A DNA stretch of 50,942 nt from Candidatus Peribacteria bacterium RIFCSPHIGHO2_01_FULL_55_13 (GCA_001788925.1 MFXS01000007.1:16078-67019), one strand, 5' to 3'. Positions 16,065 through 25,425 are shown, counted from the stretch's first letter. Program-made: numbers and translations. The notes: generated by a model not told the origin, from the letters alone.

Positions 16065-19000
16065 ATGAAGCCCTCCGACTTCGTCCATCTCCACTGTCAC
16101 TCCACCTATTCCCTCCTCGAGGCGCTGCCTTCGCCAGAAGAAATCGCGGAGCGCGCAAAAGAACTGGGGCAGAGCGCGGCGGGCATCGGCGACAAGGGAT
16201 TCGGGTACGGGCTCGTGGAATTCTATAAAGCCTGCAAGGCCCACAGCATCAAGCCTGTGCTCGGCATAGAAGTTTTCGTCGCCGCACGGACGCGCAACGA
16301 CAAAGAGAGTGGCGTGGATACGAAGCGTTCCCCTCTGTATCTGATCGCCGAGAATAATGAGGGATATGAAAATCTTCTGGAGTTGATCACGAAGGCCGCC
16401 GTCGAAGGCATGTACTACAAGCCGCGGGTGGATAAAGAACTTCTCAAGCAATATGGAAAGGGACTGATCGCGCTCTCGGGCTCTATCAGCGGCGCGATTC
16501 CACAGGCCGCTCTCGCGGAAGATGCCGAGCGGCTGAAAGCGCTTGTGGAGGAATATCGCGGATACTTCGGCAAAGACAATGTGTATTTTGAGTTGATGGA
16601 CCTGCCGAGCGTGCCGGGCCAGAGCGAGGCAAATCAGCAGCTGATCCACTGGGGAAAAGAGTTGGGCGTTCCGGTCGTGGCCACCTGCAACGCGCACTAC
16701 TGCAGGCCCGGGGACGCCGAGGCCCATGATGTGCTTCTCTGTATCCAGAAAAACGCGCAGGTCGGCGACCCGAGCAGGTTTTCCATGCGCGATACCGACT
16801 ATTCGATGCGCCCGTTTGAAGAAATGGAAAAAGCTTTCGCGCACGCGCCCGAGGCGTTGAGCAACACGCGGGTGATTGCGGACCGCTGCAACATCGAACT
16901 GCAATTTTCCTCGTACCACATCCCCCGCTTTCCCGTCCCCAAGGGAACCACGGAAGCCAAGGAACTCCGCAGACTGACCGAGGAGGGATTTGCGAAGAAG
17001 TATCCCAAGCCCACGAAGGAACATCAGGAACGGATGGACTACGAACTCAAAATCATCGAGCAGGTCGGCTTCGCCGGATACTTCCTCATCGTCGCGGACT
17101 TCGTGAATGAAGCGAAGCGCCGGGAGATCACGGTAGGGCCAGGCCGTGGCAGCGCCGCCGGATCGATGGTCTCGTATTGCCTCGGTATCACGGGCTTGGA
17201 CCCGATTGAGCACGGCCTCCTCTTTGAGCGCTTCCTCAACCCCGAACGCATCACCATGCCTGATGTGGATATCGACTTTGCCGATACGCGGCGTGACGAA
17301 GTGCTGGAGTACGTTCGCCAGAAGTACGGGCAGGACAGAGTGGTCCAGATCTGCACATTCGGAACACTCGCCGCGCGCGCCGCGGTGAAAGATGTCGGCC
17401 GCGCCTACGGTGTCCCCTTCCTGGAGATGAACGCGCTCGTGAAGCTGATCCCGGACAGGCCGGGGACGACGCTTGAAGAAGCCCTGAATACGCACGAATT
17501 AAAATCGATCTACCAGGAAAACGAAATTTATCGCCGTATTTTTGACGCAGCCAAGAAGCTCGAAGGCAAAGCACGCCACGTTTCGGTGCATGCCTGCGGC
17601 GTCATCATCACACCGGAGCCCGCGGTGCATTACACCGCACTCCAGCGTGCTCCCAAAGATGAAAACATCATCATCACGCAGACCTCGGCGAAGCCTCTGG
17701 AGTCGCTGGGACTCCTTAAGATGGACTTCCTCGGGCTCATGAACCTCACGGTGATCCAGACGACACTGGAGATTATCGAGCGCCTGAGCGGGGAGAAGAT
17801 CGACATCACGAAAATCCCGATGGATGACCAGAAGTCCTTTGCGTTGCTGCAGCGCGGAGACACCACCGGAGTGTTTCAGCTGGAATCCGCGGGCATGCGG
17901 CGATATCTGAAACAACTGAAACCCACCGCCTTCAATGACATTGTCGCGATGGTGGCTTTATACCGCCCGGGCCCCATGGACTGGATCCCGCAGTATATCA
18001 AACGCAAGCACGGCCACGAAAAAGTGGAGTACGTCCACGACGACTTGAGGACGATCCTCGAGCCCACCTACGGCATCGGCGTGTATCAGGAACAGATCCT
18101 TGAGATCGCGCGCACATTCGCGGGATTCAGCCTCGGTGAAGCCGATATCCTGCGTCGCGCCATCGGAAAGAAGATCAAGGAGGAGCTTGCGTCCCAGCGC
18201 GAGAAGTTCCTCGCGGGATCGGTGAAAAAGGGATACAAGCGCCAGCTCGCCGAGCGGATTTTTGACGACGTCGTGACGCCCTTCGCCGGCTACGGCTTCA
18301 ACAAGTCACATGCCGCCGGGTACGCCAAGATCGCCTACGAGACGGCGTACTTGAAAGCGAACTACCCGACGGAGTTCATGGCTGCGCTTTTAAGTAGTGA
18401 TGCCGCCGATACGGACCGCGTGATGATCGAGATCGAGGAATGCCGCGCAATGGGGATTGATGTCCTTCCTCCTGATATCAATGAGTCTTTGCGTCATTTC
18501 ACCGCCATACCGGCAAATGGAAAATTGCAAATGGCAAATGGCAAATCCTTGGGTTCCATCCGCTTTGGTCTTTCAGCGGTGAAAGGAATCGGCAACAGTT
18601 CCGTGGAGCAGATCATCACCGCGCGCGGAGAGAAAAAATTCGAAAGCCTGGATGATTTTGCGCGCCGCGTGCCCACGAAGGCACTCAATAAAAAGCTCCT
18701 CGAGTCGCTCGCCAAATCCGGAGCGCTCGATTCCCTCGGCGAACGCGGAACGCTGGTGGAGCACTACAATCTGATCGTCGATTACGCGAAGGCTGCGGGC
18801 GACGTGAGCCGTTCTCAGGGGGATCTCTTTGGGGCGGCAAGTATGGAGGAAGCACGGATCACCTTCCCGAAGTCCGTGCCTGCCTCCTTGCAGCAAATGC
18901 TTCAGTGGGAAAAGGAAACACTTGGGATGTACGTGAGCAGCCACCCGCTTGCGGGCCTCAAGAAATACATCGGCAAAAAGGCGCAGCTCATCGCCAATCT

Positions 19001-19844
19001 CACACGCGAGGATGCTGGCAAGAAGATCACCCTCGCTGGCATCGTGGAGGGCGTCAAACGCATCACCACAAAGAAAGGAGAAACGATGGCGATTGTATTT
19101 CTGGAAGATCCCACCGGGAAAATTGAAGTAACACTCTTCCCGCGCACGTTTGCAGAAGCCGCGGCATTCATCGAGCAGCCCGATACTGTTTTGGTAGTCG
19201 CGGGCATTCTGGATGTGCGCGCCGGAATGCTCCAGATGCGCGTGGACGCCGTAAAGCGCGCCTCGCTCACAACGATGATTACAAAAGCCCGCGAAGCCGG
19301 ATTCTTCGACGAAGAGGAGGCCAAACAGGGCATCCGCCTGGTGCGGCCGCAAGTGGAAGCAGAAGCCATCGACGCGGTGGATGAAGAAGGTAATGTCATC
19401 GCCGGTGAAGTCGTGACGCTCGGAAATGAAGTGGTGGAAAATGGTAATGACGCGGACGATTTCTTCGGCCCCATCGGCAAATGGATTCTCCAGGGTATGC
19501 CTACCGAAAAAGAGCTGGCGTCTTTGGGATTGGTGGATGGGACATCTTCTCTTGTGGGGCAGGATAGTGATCCTCTCGCGACAAATCGCAAATCGCAAAT
19601 CGCAAATAGTAAATCGTCTCCCTCCTCTTCAAGTCCGATCCGCATTTATACGATTGATCTTCCCGAGCGCGCCCCGAAGAAACTCCTGCTCGATCTTAAG
19701 CGTGTCTTGGAAATGTTCCCCGGAAGCGAAAAAGTGCAGCTTAAAATCGGCGAGCAAAAGATTGATCTCCCCCTCACGGTGACCACGTCGACGATCCTGG
19801 AGAAGAAAGTGGAGGAAGCCATCGCGGAGCATATGGTCACCTAA
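16065..19844 (+). CDS. dnaE: DNA polymerase III subunit alpha
   Basis: PHP N-terminus DFVHLHCHSTYSLLEA; GPGRGSAAGS; PDVDIDFAD; GYGFNKSHAAGYA. Confidence 0.97.
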   Translation: MKPSDFVHLHCHSTYSLLEALPSPEEIAERAKELGQSAAGIGDKGFGYGLVEFYKACKAHSIKPVLGIEVFVAARTRNDKESGVDTKRSPLYLIAENNEGYENLLELITKAAVEGMYYKPRVDKELLKQYGKGLIALSGSISGAIPQAALAEDAERLKALVEEYRGYFGKDNVYFELMDLPSVPGQSEANQQLIHWGKELGVPVVATCNAHYCRPGDAEAHDVLLCIQKNAQVGDPSRFSMRDTDYSMRPFEEMEKAFAHAPEALSNTRVIADRCNIELQFSSYHIPRFPVPKGTTEAKELRRLTEEGFAKKYPKPTKEHQERMDYELKIIEQVGFAGYFLIVADFVNEAKRREITVGPGRGSAAGSMVSYCLGITGLDPIEHGLLFERFLNPERITMPDVDIDFADTRRDEVLEYVRQKYGQDRVVQICTFGTLAARAAVKDVGRAYGVPFLEMNALVKLIPDRPGTTLEEALNTHELKSIYQENEIYRRIFDAAKKLEGKARHVSVHACGVIITPEPAVHYTALQRAPKDENIIITQTSAKPLESLGLLKMDFLGLMNLTVIQTTLEIIERLSGEKIDITKIPMDDQKSFALLQRGDTTGVFQLESAGMRRYLKQLKPTAFNDIVAMVALYRPGPMDWIPQYIKRKHGHEKVEYVHDDLRTILEPTYGIGVYQEQILEIARTFAGFSLGEADILRRAIGKKIKEELASQREKFLAGSVKKGYKRQLAERIFDDVVTPFAGYGFNKSHAAGYAKIAYETAYLKANYPTEFMAALLSSDAADTDRVMIEIEECRAMGIDVLPPDINESLRHFTAIPANGKLQMANGKSLGSIRFGLSAVKGIGNSSVEQIITARGEKKFESLDDFARRVPTKALNKKLLESLAKSGALDSLGERGTLVEHYNLIVDYAKAAGDVSRSQGDLFGAASMEEARITFPKSVPASLQQMLQWEKETLGMYVSSHPLAGLKKYIGKKAQLIANLTREDAGKKITLAGIVEGVKRITTKKGETMAIVFLEDPTGKIEVTLFPRTFAEAAAFIEQPDTVLVVAGILDVRAGMLQMRVDAVKRASLTTMITKAREAGFFDEEEAKQGIRLVRPQVEAEAIDAVDEEGNVIAGEVVTLGNEVVENGNDADDFFGPIGKWILQGMPTEKELASLGLVDGTSSLVGQDSDPLATNRKSQIANSKSSPSSSSPIRIYTIDLPERAPKKLLLDLKRVLEMFPGSEKVQLKIGEQKIDLPLTVTTSTILEKKVEEAIAEHMVT
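18513..18549 (+). repeat. CAAATNG heptanucleotide repeat inside dnaE (copy 1)
   Basis: gcaaatggaaaattgcaaatggcaaatggcaaatc encodes ANGKLQMANGKS. Confidence 0.9.
19581..19617 (+). repeat. CAAATNG heptanucleotide repeat inside dnaE (copy 2)
   Basis: acaaatcgcaaatcgcaaatcgcaaatagtaaatcg encodes TNRKSQIANSKS. Confidence 0.9.
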
Positions 19845-19911
19845 AACATCACGGCAGACGGGCGATCGCCTTTACCTCTGCCTCAGCAGGGGGGAAAATG
19901 GCGTATCCATA

Positions 19912-20130
19912 GTGATTACCACACTGATCTGCATCGGCATTCTGATCCTTGTCGGGGAAGTGTGCCTCTGGCGCCTCTTCTATACGAAAATCGTGGATAT
20001 GCATTTCCCCCCATCGCTGGATTGCTCAAGCATCCGGTTCTTTTCCATACGCCGCATGCACATCGCGGTGATCGTCCATGCGGTGCTGCTGCTCATCTCG
20101 ACACTCTTCCCCCTCTGGTTACTGTGGTGA
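19912..20130 (+). CDS. Hypothetical small membrane protein (two TM)
   Basis: LICIGILILVGEVCLWRLF and IAVIVHAVLLLISTLFPLWLLW; overlaps next CDS by GTGA. Confidence 0.6.
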   Translation: MITTLICIGILILVGEVCLWRLFYTKIVDMHFPPSLDCSSIRFFSIRRMHIAVIVHAVLLLISTLFPLWLLW

Positions 20131-20678
20131 AATATACGCACGCGCCGGCGGATATCGTCTTTCTTGGGAAAGACCCAGAGGAGCGGTGCCACTTTTATTT
20201 CCGGCAGCACTGGATCCGGCTCTTCTGGCCGCTCATACGTGTGATCGCATGGTCCGCATTCGTAGGCATGGCACTGTGGCTCTTTGTTGGCATTTTCGGC
20301 ATACAGGACGCCTCTCTCCGCCGTATCACCCTGATATTCCTCGCGATGACATGGCTGCTCGCTCATTTTCTCTTTCTCACGTCGGTCTATCGGCATTTTC
20401 TCTATATCGTCGTTGTCACCGATCAGCGCGTGCACCGCATCAAGAGAACGCTGGTCACGCACAACGATCACCAGACGATCGGGCTGCAGATGCTCCAAGA
20501 CATCTATAAAAGCCAGCACGGTCTCGTGCAGAACCTGCTCGGGTTCGGCACGCTTACATTGGAGGCGCAGGAAACCGTCCTCAAAATCCATTTCACCCCC
20601 CGCATCGCGGAGAAATACGAACGGATTCTCCACATAAAAGAGGTGGAACGCTCACGCAATAAGCACAATGTCCCGTAG
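20127..20678 (+). CDS. Membrane protein with bacterial PH-like domain
   Basis: Two TM segments then YIVVVTDQRVHRIKRTLVTHNDHQTIGLQMLQDIYKSQHGLVQNLLGFGTLTLEA. Confidence 0.7.
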   Translation: MKYTHAPADIVFLGKDPEERCHFYFRQHWIRLFWPLIRVIAWSAFVGMALWLFVGIFGIQDASLRRITLIFLAMTWLLAHFLFLTSVYRHFLYIVVVTDQRVHRIKRTLVTHNDHQTIGLQMLQDIYKSQHGLVQNLLGFGTLTLEAQETVLKIHFTPRIAEKYERILHIKEVERSRNKHNVP

Positions 20679-20683
20679 ACCCC

Positions 20684-21298
20684 ATGCGCATCCTGCCAGC
20701 ATCCACCGAAGGAATTGAGGCCGCTCTTGCGGTTCTCGCGAGGGGAGAAACTGTCATGCATGCGACGGAAACCTGCTACGGCTTTGCATGTGATCTCACG
20801 AATCCCGAAGCGGTTGCTCGACTATTCAAAATTAAGCAGCGTTCGCCTGATCAGCCTGTGAGCGCACTTTTCTCTTCCATCGAAGAGGCTAAAAAATATG
20901 TGGAATGGAATGACCGCGCAGAGAAATTGGCGCAGGAGTTTCTCCCTGGAAGGCTTATGATCATCCTTCGATTAAAATCAGATGTGCCTTATTTCCTTTT
21001 CCCAACTCCCAACTCACCATCCACCATCCACCATCCACCATCCCCAACTCTCGGCATCCGCGTTTCCTCCCATCCCCTTGCGATGGAACTCGTCACCCGT
21101 TTCGGCCGCCCCATCTCTACCACCTCTGCCAATATCCACGCCAAACCCGCTCCCTACTCTGTTGCCGAAATCCTGGCGCAATACAAGAATGCCGCCGGAA
21201 AGCCGGACCTGATTCTGGATTCCGGAACCCTTCCTTTCCGCAAGCCTTCGCGGATAATCGATTGCAGTGGATCTTCAGAAACTATTCTGCGATCGTAA
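20684..21298 (+). CDS. tsaC: Threonylcarbamoyl-AMP synthase (Sua5/YciO/YrdC)
   Basis: ETCYGFACDLTNPEAVARLFKIKQRSPDQPVS; LGIRVSSHPLAMELVTRFGRPISTTSAN; SRIIDCSG. Confidence 0.92.
   Translation: MRILPASTEGIEAALAVLARGETVMHATETCYGFACDLTNPEAVARLFKIKQRSPDQPVSALFSSIEEAKKYVEWNDRAEKLAQEFLPGRLMIILRLKSDVPYFLFPTPNSPSTIHHPPSPTLGIRVSSHPLAMELVTRFGRPISTTSANIHAKPAPYSVAEILAQYKNAAGKPDLILDSGTLPFRKPSRIIDCSGSSETILRS
20999..21052 (+). repeat. 7-nt-period repeat (CCCAACT, ACCATCC) inside tsaC
   Basis: cccaactcccaactcaccatccaccatccaccatccaccatccccaactc. Confidence 0.9.
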
Positions 21299-21358
21299 AT
21301 CTTGCAATCAACGGAATGTATGTTACGATTGATATCGTATTCTTTTCCCCAAATTCCC

Positions 21359-21499
21359 ATGCCAGAAGCATACGAGACACCTGATATGCAGCCGGTTGCC
21401 CCTGTAGAATCCGGAGCTGTACAAGGTATGTTGGAAAAAATTCGCGCAAAATTCCAAAGAAAGGATGGTCAAGGCGACATATCGGAAGGCGCGATGTAG
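21359..21499 (+). CDS. Hypothetical 46-aa protein
   Basis: MPEAYETPDMQPVAPVESGAVQGMLEKIRAKFQRKDGQGDISEGAM followed by terminator. Confidence 0.5.
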   Translation: MPEAYETPDMQPVAPVESGAVQGMLEKIRAKFQRKDGQGDISEGAM

Positions 21500-21516
21500 T
21501 TTTGGAATATCGAAAC

Positions 21517-21551
21517 AGCCCGCTCCAAAAGAGACGGGCTTGTTTTTTTGT
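21517..21551 (+). terminator. Rho-independent terminator
   Basis: agcccgctccaaaagagacgggcttgttttttt. Confidence 0.8.
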
Positions 21552-21624
21552 CAATATTTTTTGTTCACCTCTTGATTCGAAAGCATTTTAACGATAGAAA
21601 ATATCTACATTTCCCAATATTTTT

Positions 21625-21831
21625 ATGATTGGCAAATCATCAGAAACATCTCCTATAACTCACGTACCTCCCGTCATAGATTCTCCTGTTGTACGTGAGG
21701 GCTTCAGTCCACTGGTTGATATAGCCACAACCAAGGGCGAAGTCGGGGAATTGATAACAAGAAGTGTGCTAAATGAAACGGCAAGCTCTCTGCACAACCT
21801 CGAGCGACACCCGGATCATACTGGTTTGTAG
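21625..21831 (+). CDS. Hypothetical 68-aa protein
   Basis: ORF between two hairpins; no homology recognised. Confidence 0.45.
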   Translation: MIGKSSETSPITHVPPVIDSPVVREGFSPLVDIATTKGEVGELITRSVLNETASSLHNLERHPDHTGL

Positions 21832-21848
21832 ACACCGTACGTCACAAG

Positions 21849-21879
21849 CAAAAGCTGGAACGTCTGTATCCGGCTTTTG
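21849..21879 (+). terminator. Hairpin / probable terminator
   Basis: caaaagctgg-aacgtctgtat-ccggcttttg. Confidence 0.6.
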
Positions 21880-21917
21880 TGTGGTTTCTTAAGGATTTCC
21901 TATGTTCAATTCCCTAC

Positions 21918-21936
21918 CCTTGAGCAATGCTCAAGG
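21918..21936. promoter_or_regulatory. 19-bp perfect dyad immediately upstream of nrdR ATG
   Basis: ccttgagca-a-tgctcaagg, ending 1 nt before ATG 21938. Confidence 0.6.
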
Positions 21937-21937
21937 T

Positions 21938-22384
21938 ATGAATTGCCCAAGATGCAAACACGAAGATACGGCCGTCGTGGATTCAAGAATCGCTGAAGAA
22001 GGACGTGCAATCCGCAGGCGCAGAGAGTGCCCGAAGTGCAATCATCGATTCACGACGTTTGAGCGTCAGGAATTGAATAACCTGATCGTGGTGAAGCGCG
22101 ACGGGACACGGGAACCCTATAGCCGAAGCAAGATCGAACGCGGCATTTGGATTGCCTGCACAAAGCGCCCGGTCACCCAGGAGAATATCGACAGCCTGCT
22201 CGATAAACTCGAAGAGAAATGGGGCGGGAACAAAGGAGAGGTGGGAAGCGCAACGATCGGCAACGACGTCATGAAGGCACTGCATAAAATCGACAAAGTG
22301 GCATATATCCGCTTTGCATCGGTGCATCGCGAATTTAAAGATGTGGAGGAATTCAAAGAAGAACTGGGAAAGTTGTTCCGCTAA
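21938..22384 (+). CDS. nrdR: Transcriptional repressor NrdR
   Basis: MNCPRCKHEDTAVVDSRIAEEGRAIRRRRECPKCNHRFTTFER; ATP-cone region. Confidence 0.96.
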   Translation: MNCPRCKHEDTAVVDSRIAEEGRAIRRRRECPKCNHRFTTFERQELNNLIVVKRDGTREPYSRSKIERGIWIACTKRPVTQENIDSLLDKLEEKWGGNKGEVGSATIGNDVMKALHKIDKVAYIRFASVHREFKDVEEFKEELGKLFR

Positions 22385-22402
22385 TCCCTATACTTCCCCC
22401 CG

Positions 22403-24169
22403 ATGCTTCGTACCCACACCTGTGGCCAACTCCGGGAAACAGACGCCAAAGCCACCGTCACCCTTGCAGGCTGGGTCCACCGCCGCCGCGACCATGGCGG
22501 ACTGATCTTCGTGGATCTCCGCGACCGCTACGGCTTCACGCAGGTGGTCTTTGACCCGAAGGACAAAGCGCTCTTCACGAAAGCCGAGCACATCCGCCCG
22601 GAATGGGTCATCCAGATCATAGGAACCGTTACGAAAAGACTGGAGGGCGCCGCACGCGAGGATAACCCTACGGGCGCGATCGAAATCCGCGTGAGTGACA
22701 TCACCGTGCTCAATGAAGCCAAGACTCCCCCATTTGAGATCGACCAGGATAAAGATGTTTCCGAAGAGTTGCGCCTCGAATTCCGCTATCTCGACCTGCG
22801 TAAGGAACGGATGCGCAAGAACATCATCACACGCCACAAGATCGTGCAATCGATCCGGAAGTTCTTCTACGACCGCGATTTCTTGGAAGTGGAAACGCCG
22901 ATTTTGATCAAAGGTACGCCGGAAGGATCGCGCGAATATCTTGTCCCCTCTCGTCTCTACCACGGGGAATTCTACGTGCTCCCACAATCGCCGCAGCAGC
23001 TGAAGCAGCTCACGATGGTGGCTGGTCTCGACCGCTACATGCAAATCGCCCGCTGTTTCCGCGACGAAGACCAGCGCGGCGACAGGCAACCCGAATTCAC
23101 GCAGGTGGACGTGGAAATGTCCTTCGCCGAGCCGGAGGATGTGATGCAGCTCACAGAGCAATCCCTGATCGAACTGACCAAAGAGATTCGCCCGGATGTG
23201 AAAATCCTCAAGACTCCCTTCCCCCGCTTTACGTATCACGATGCGATGAACACATACGGCTCGGATAAGCCTGATTTGCGCTTCGATCTCACATTCACGG
23301 ACGTCTCGGATCTCTGCAAAGGCGCAGGCTTCGGGATCTTCGCCAAAGCGGTCGAATCTGGAGGCGTTGTGAAATGCCTGCGCGTTCCCGGCGGCGCCAA
23401 GTTCTCGCGCAAAGAGATTGATGACCTGACGGAGACCGCAAAAATCTACGGCGCAAAGGGACTTGCGTGGATCAAGGTGAATGACGGCGGTTGTGAAGGA
23501 GTACCTGTAGAAAAATTGGGAGCGGATCTCACAAAAAAGATCGCATCGGCTGCCAAAGGCGCAGCAGGAGACATCCTCTTCTTCACCGCAGATCAGTTTG
23601 ATACTGCTTGTACCAGCCTCGGCGCAGTGCGCACGGAACTGGCAAAGCGCATGAACCTCGCGGATCCGAAAGTGTTTGCCTACTGCTGGGTGAACGACTT
23701 CCCGATGTTCGAAAAAGACAAAGATACGGGCGCAGTTGCCGCCGTGCACCATCCGTTTACACGCCCTAAGAACGAAGACAAAGATCTTCTGGATACTGAT
23801 CCGCTCAAAGCCCGCGCTGCCGCCTATGACATCGTCCTCAACGGCTCCGAAATCGGCGGAGGTTCCATCCGTATCCATGAATCCGATCTCCAGTCGAAGA
23901 TCTTCGAGATTCTGAAGATCAGCAAAGAGGATGCCGAGCGTCGCTTTGGCCATCTGCTTCGCGCCTTCCAATACGGCGCCCCTCCACACGGCGGCATCGC
24001 CTGGGGCGTGGACCGCATCGTGATGCTTTTTTGCAACGAACCGAACATCCGCGAAGTGATTGCCTATCCGAAGGATCAGAAGGCAAAGGATCTGATGCTG
24101 GGATCACCGAGTCCTATGCCGAAGGAACAGATCGCGGAATTGGGGATCAAGATCATGGAAGAAAAATGA
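22403..24169 (+). CDS. aspS: Aspartyl-tRNA synthetase
   Basis: WVHRRRDHGGLIFVDLRDRYG; FRDEDQRGDRQPEFTQVDVEMSF; GGIAWGVDRIVMLF. Confidence 0.97.
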   Translation: MLRTHTCGQLRETDAKATVTLAGWVHRRRDHGGLIFVDLRDRYGFTQVVFDPKDKALFTKAEHIRPEWVIQIIGTVTKRLEGAAREDNPTGAIEIRVSDITVLNEAKTPPFEIDQDKDVSEELRLEFRYLDLRKERMRKNIITRHKIVQSIRKFFYDRDFLEVETPILIKGTPEGSREYLVPSRLYHGEFYVLPQSPQQLKQLTMVAGLDRYMQIARCFRDEDQRGDRQPEFTQVDVEMSFAEPEDVMQLTEQSLIELTKEIRPDVKILKTPFPRFTYHDAMNTYGSDKPDLRFDLTFTDVSDLCKGAGFGIFAKAVESGGVVKCLRVPGGAKFSRKEIDDLTETAKIYGAKGLAWIKVNDGGCEGVPVEKLGADLTKKIASAAKGAAGDILFFTADQFDTACTSLGAVRTELAKRMNLADPKVFAYCWVNDFPMFEKDKDTGAVAAVHHPFTRPKNEDKDLLDTDPLKARAAAYDIVLNGSEIGGGSIRIHESDLQSKIFEILKISKEDAERRFGHLLRAFQYGAPPHGGIAWGVDRIVMLFCNEPNIREVIAYPKDQKAKDLMLGSPSPMPKEQIAELGIKIMEEK

Positions 24170-24367
24170 CCAATGACCAAGAACCAATGACCAGGCAGGG
24201 GAAATGACCAAAAATACAATGACCAGGCAATAACCAAACGCCAAGAATACATCCTTAGTCATTGTTTGGTCATTGGTTCTTGGTCATTGGTCATTCGCAT
24301 TGTTTGGTCATTGTCTTGTTGGTCATTGGTCATTTTCCGCGCCATTGGTTCTTGGTCATTGGTCATT
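24165..24367. repeat. Long inverted array of TGACCAA/TTGGTCA 7-nt-period repeats
   Basis: aaatgaccaatgaccaagaaccaatgaccagg ... ttggtcattggttcttggtcattggtcatt; aspS stop TGA lies in the first unit. Confidence 0.92.
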
Positions 24368-24373
24368 TACGAT
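24368..24373 (+). promoter_or_regulatory. -10 box TACGAT, 6 nt before GTG 24380
   Basis: TACGAT-atcccc-GTG. Confidence 0.5.
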
Positions 24374-24379
24374 ATCCCC

Positions 24380-25378
24380 GTGCCCCTCCAGCCCGACCCC
24401 AAGCAGGCCCAGGACGACGTGAATGAATTTCTGAACAAGAAGACAAAGGAACGCCGGTCGCTTGAAAAGCGCAGGAAAGAGAAATCAAAGCGCTCGGAGG
24501 AAGATACGAAGAAAAAAGAGGAGACTGTGCGTGGCGGCGTGGCGCAGGAGGAAAAGTTTGCCGAGGAGCACGAAAACCGGCTGCGGGATTTTAAGAAAAA
24601 GGAGGACCAGCGCAAGAAAGAGGTGGAGGAGCATCAGCGCAAAAAGCGCACAGAAGAAGCTCACATGCTTGAGCGCAAGGAAGAGGAAAAGAAAGAGCAT
24701 AAGCAGCACGAGGAATACATGAAAGACATGCGCCGTGCCTCCGTGCTCAAGGTGCGCGTGGAAGCCCGCAAGAAAAAATCGGCGGATACGGAACGGGAGA
24801 TGCGCAGCCAGGCCGAAGCGGAAGGATTTCGGAACAAACAGCAGGCAGAGCTCTTGGAACACCGTGAACTGCGGAAGGTAGAAGAAACATCCCGCAAACG
24901 CCGCGGGGAGATCGATACTCGCGAAAGAATGGAAAAGAACGAGGCCAGTGAAGAGGCGCGCAAACACCGCGCGAAGATCGACGCGGAGGAACGCACGGCC
25001 ATCCAGATGATGGAACAGGGGCTCAATCAGGTCCGCATGCAGATCAATTCCCTTCCCCCAGGCGTACGAAATTCCGAAACAATGCGGTTATCCGCCGAGG
25101 AACGCCAGCGCAAAGAAAAAATTGAGGGTGACTTCATGCGCAAGCGGACACAGGTGGAGGTGGATCTGCAAAAAGAACTCTCTGCCATCGCGCAACGCGC
25201 CAAACGTGAGCGCGACGCCATCGGAGCGGAGGAGCGCCAAGATAAGACACAGGCGGAAACTTTTATGCGCCAGAAAAAGACGGATGCCGACCGCACCGTG
25301 AAACGCAAAATCGATCAGGCGGCGAGAACCGCAGAGGAGATTCTGCACGACATCAATACGGGCGAAGAGATTAAATGA
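24380..25378 (+). CDS. Highly charged coiled-coil protein
   Basis: Lys/Glu/Arg-rich heptad-like KKKEETVRGGVAQEEKFAEEHENRLRDFKKKEDQRKKEVEEHQRKK. Confidence 0.8.
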   Translation: MPLQPDPKQAQDDVNEFLNKKTKERRSLEKRRKEKSKRSEEDTKKKEETVRGGVAQEEKFAEEHENRLRDFKKKEDQRKKEVEEHQRKKRTEEAHMLERKEEEKKEHKQHEEYMKDMRRASVLKVRVEARKKKSADTEREMRSQAEAEGFRNKQQAELLEHRELRKVEETSRKRRGEIDTRERMEKNEASEEARKHRAKIDAEERTAIQMMEQGLNQVRMQINSLPPGVRNSETMRLSAEERQRKEKIEGDFMRKRTQVEVDLQKELSAIAQRAKRERDAIGAEERQDKTQAETFMRQKKTDADRTVKRKIDQAARTAEEILHDINTGEEIK

Positions 25379-25385
25379 CGCCGTA

Positions 25386-25408
25386 GAGACGCACTCGCAG
25401 TGCGTCTC
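25386..25408. repeat. GAGACG...CGTCTC palindrome (GTAGAGAC family)
   Basis: gagacgcactcgcagtgcgtctc, preceded by ccgta. Confidence 0.85.
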
Positions 25409-25425
25409 CTATAGAATAGCCCCAT

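Noticed and set aside
15339-17495. 718-aa minus-strand ORF
   Set aside because: Antisense to gene 5 of the block and dnaE; no recognisable domains.
19866-19873. GCGATCGC (HIP1-like octamer)
   Set aside because: Single occurrence noticed; no evidence of enrichment.
22388-23989. 533-aa minus-strand ORF
   Set aside because: Antisense to aspS.
24165-24367. Possible CRISPR array
   Set aside because: Units are 7 nt with no regular spacers and both orientations; no cas genes in the window.
24266-24379. N-terminal extension MVIGSWSLVIRIVWSLSCWSLVI of the coiled-coil ORF looking like a TM segment
   Set aside because: It is translation of the TTGGTCA repeat; a GTG at 24380 with a precisely spaced -10 is the better start.
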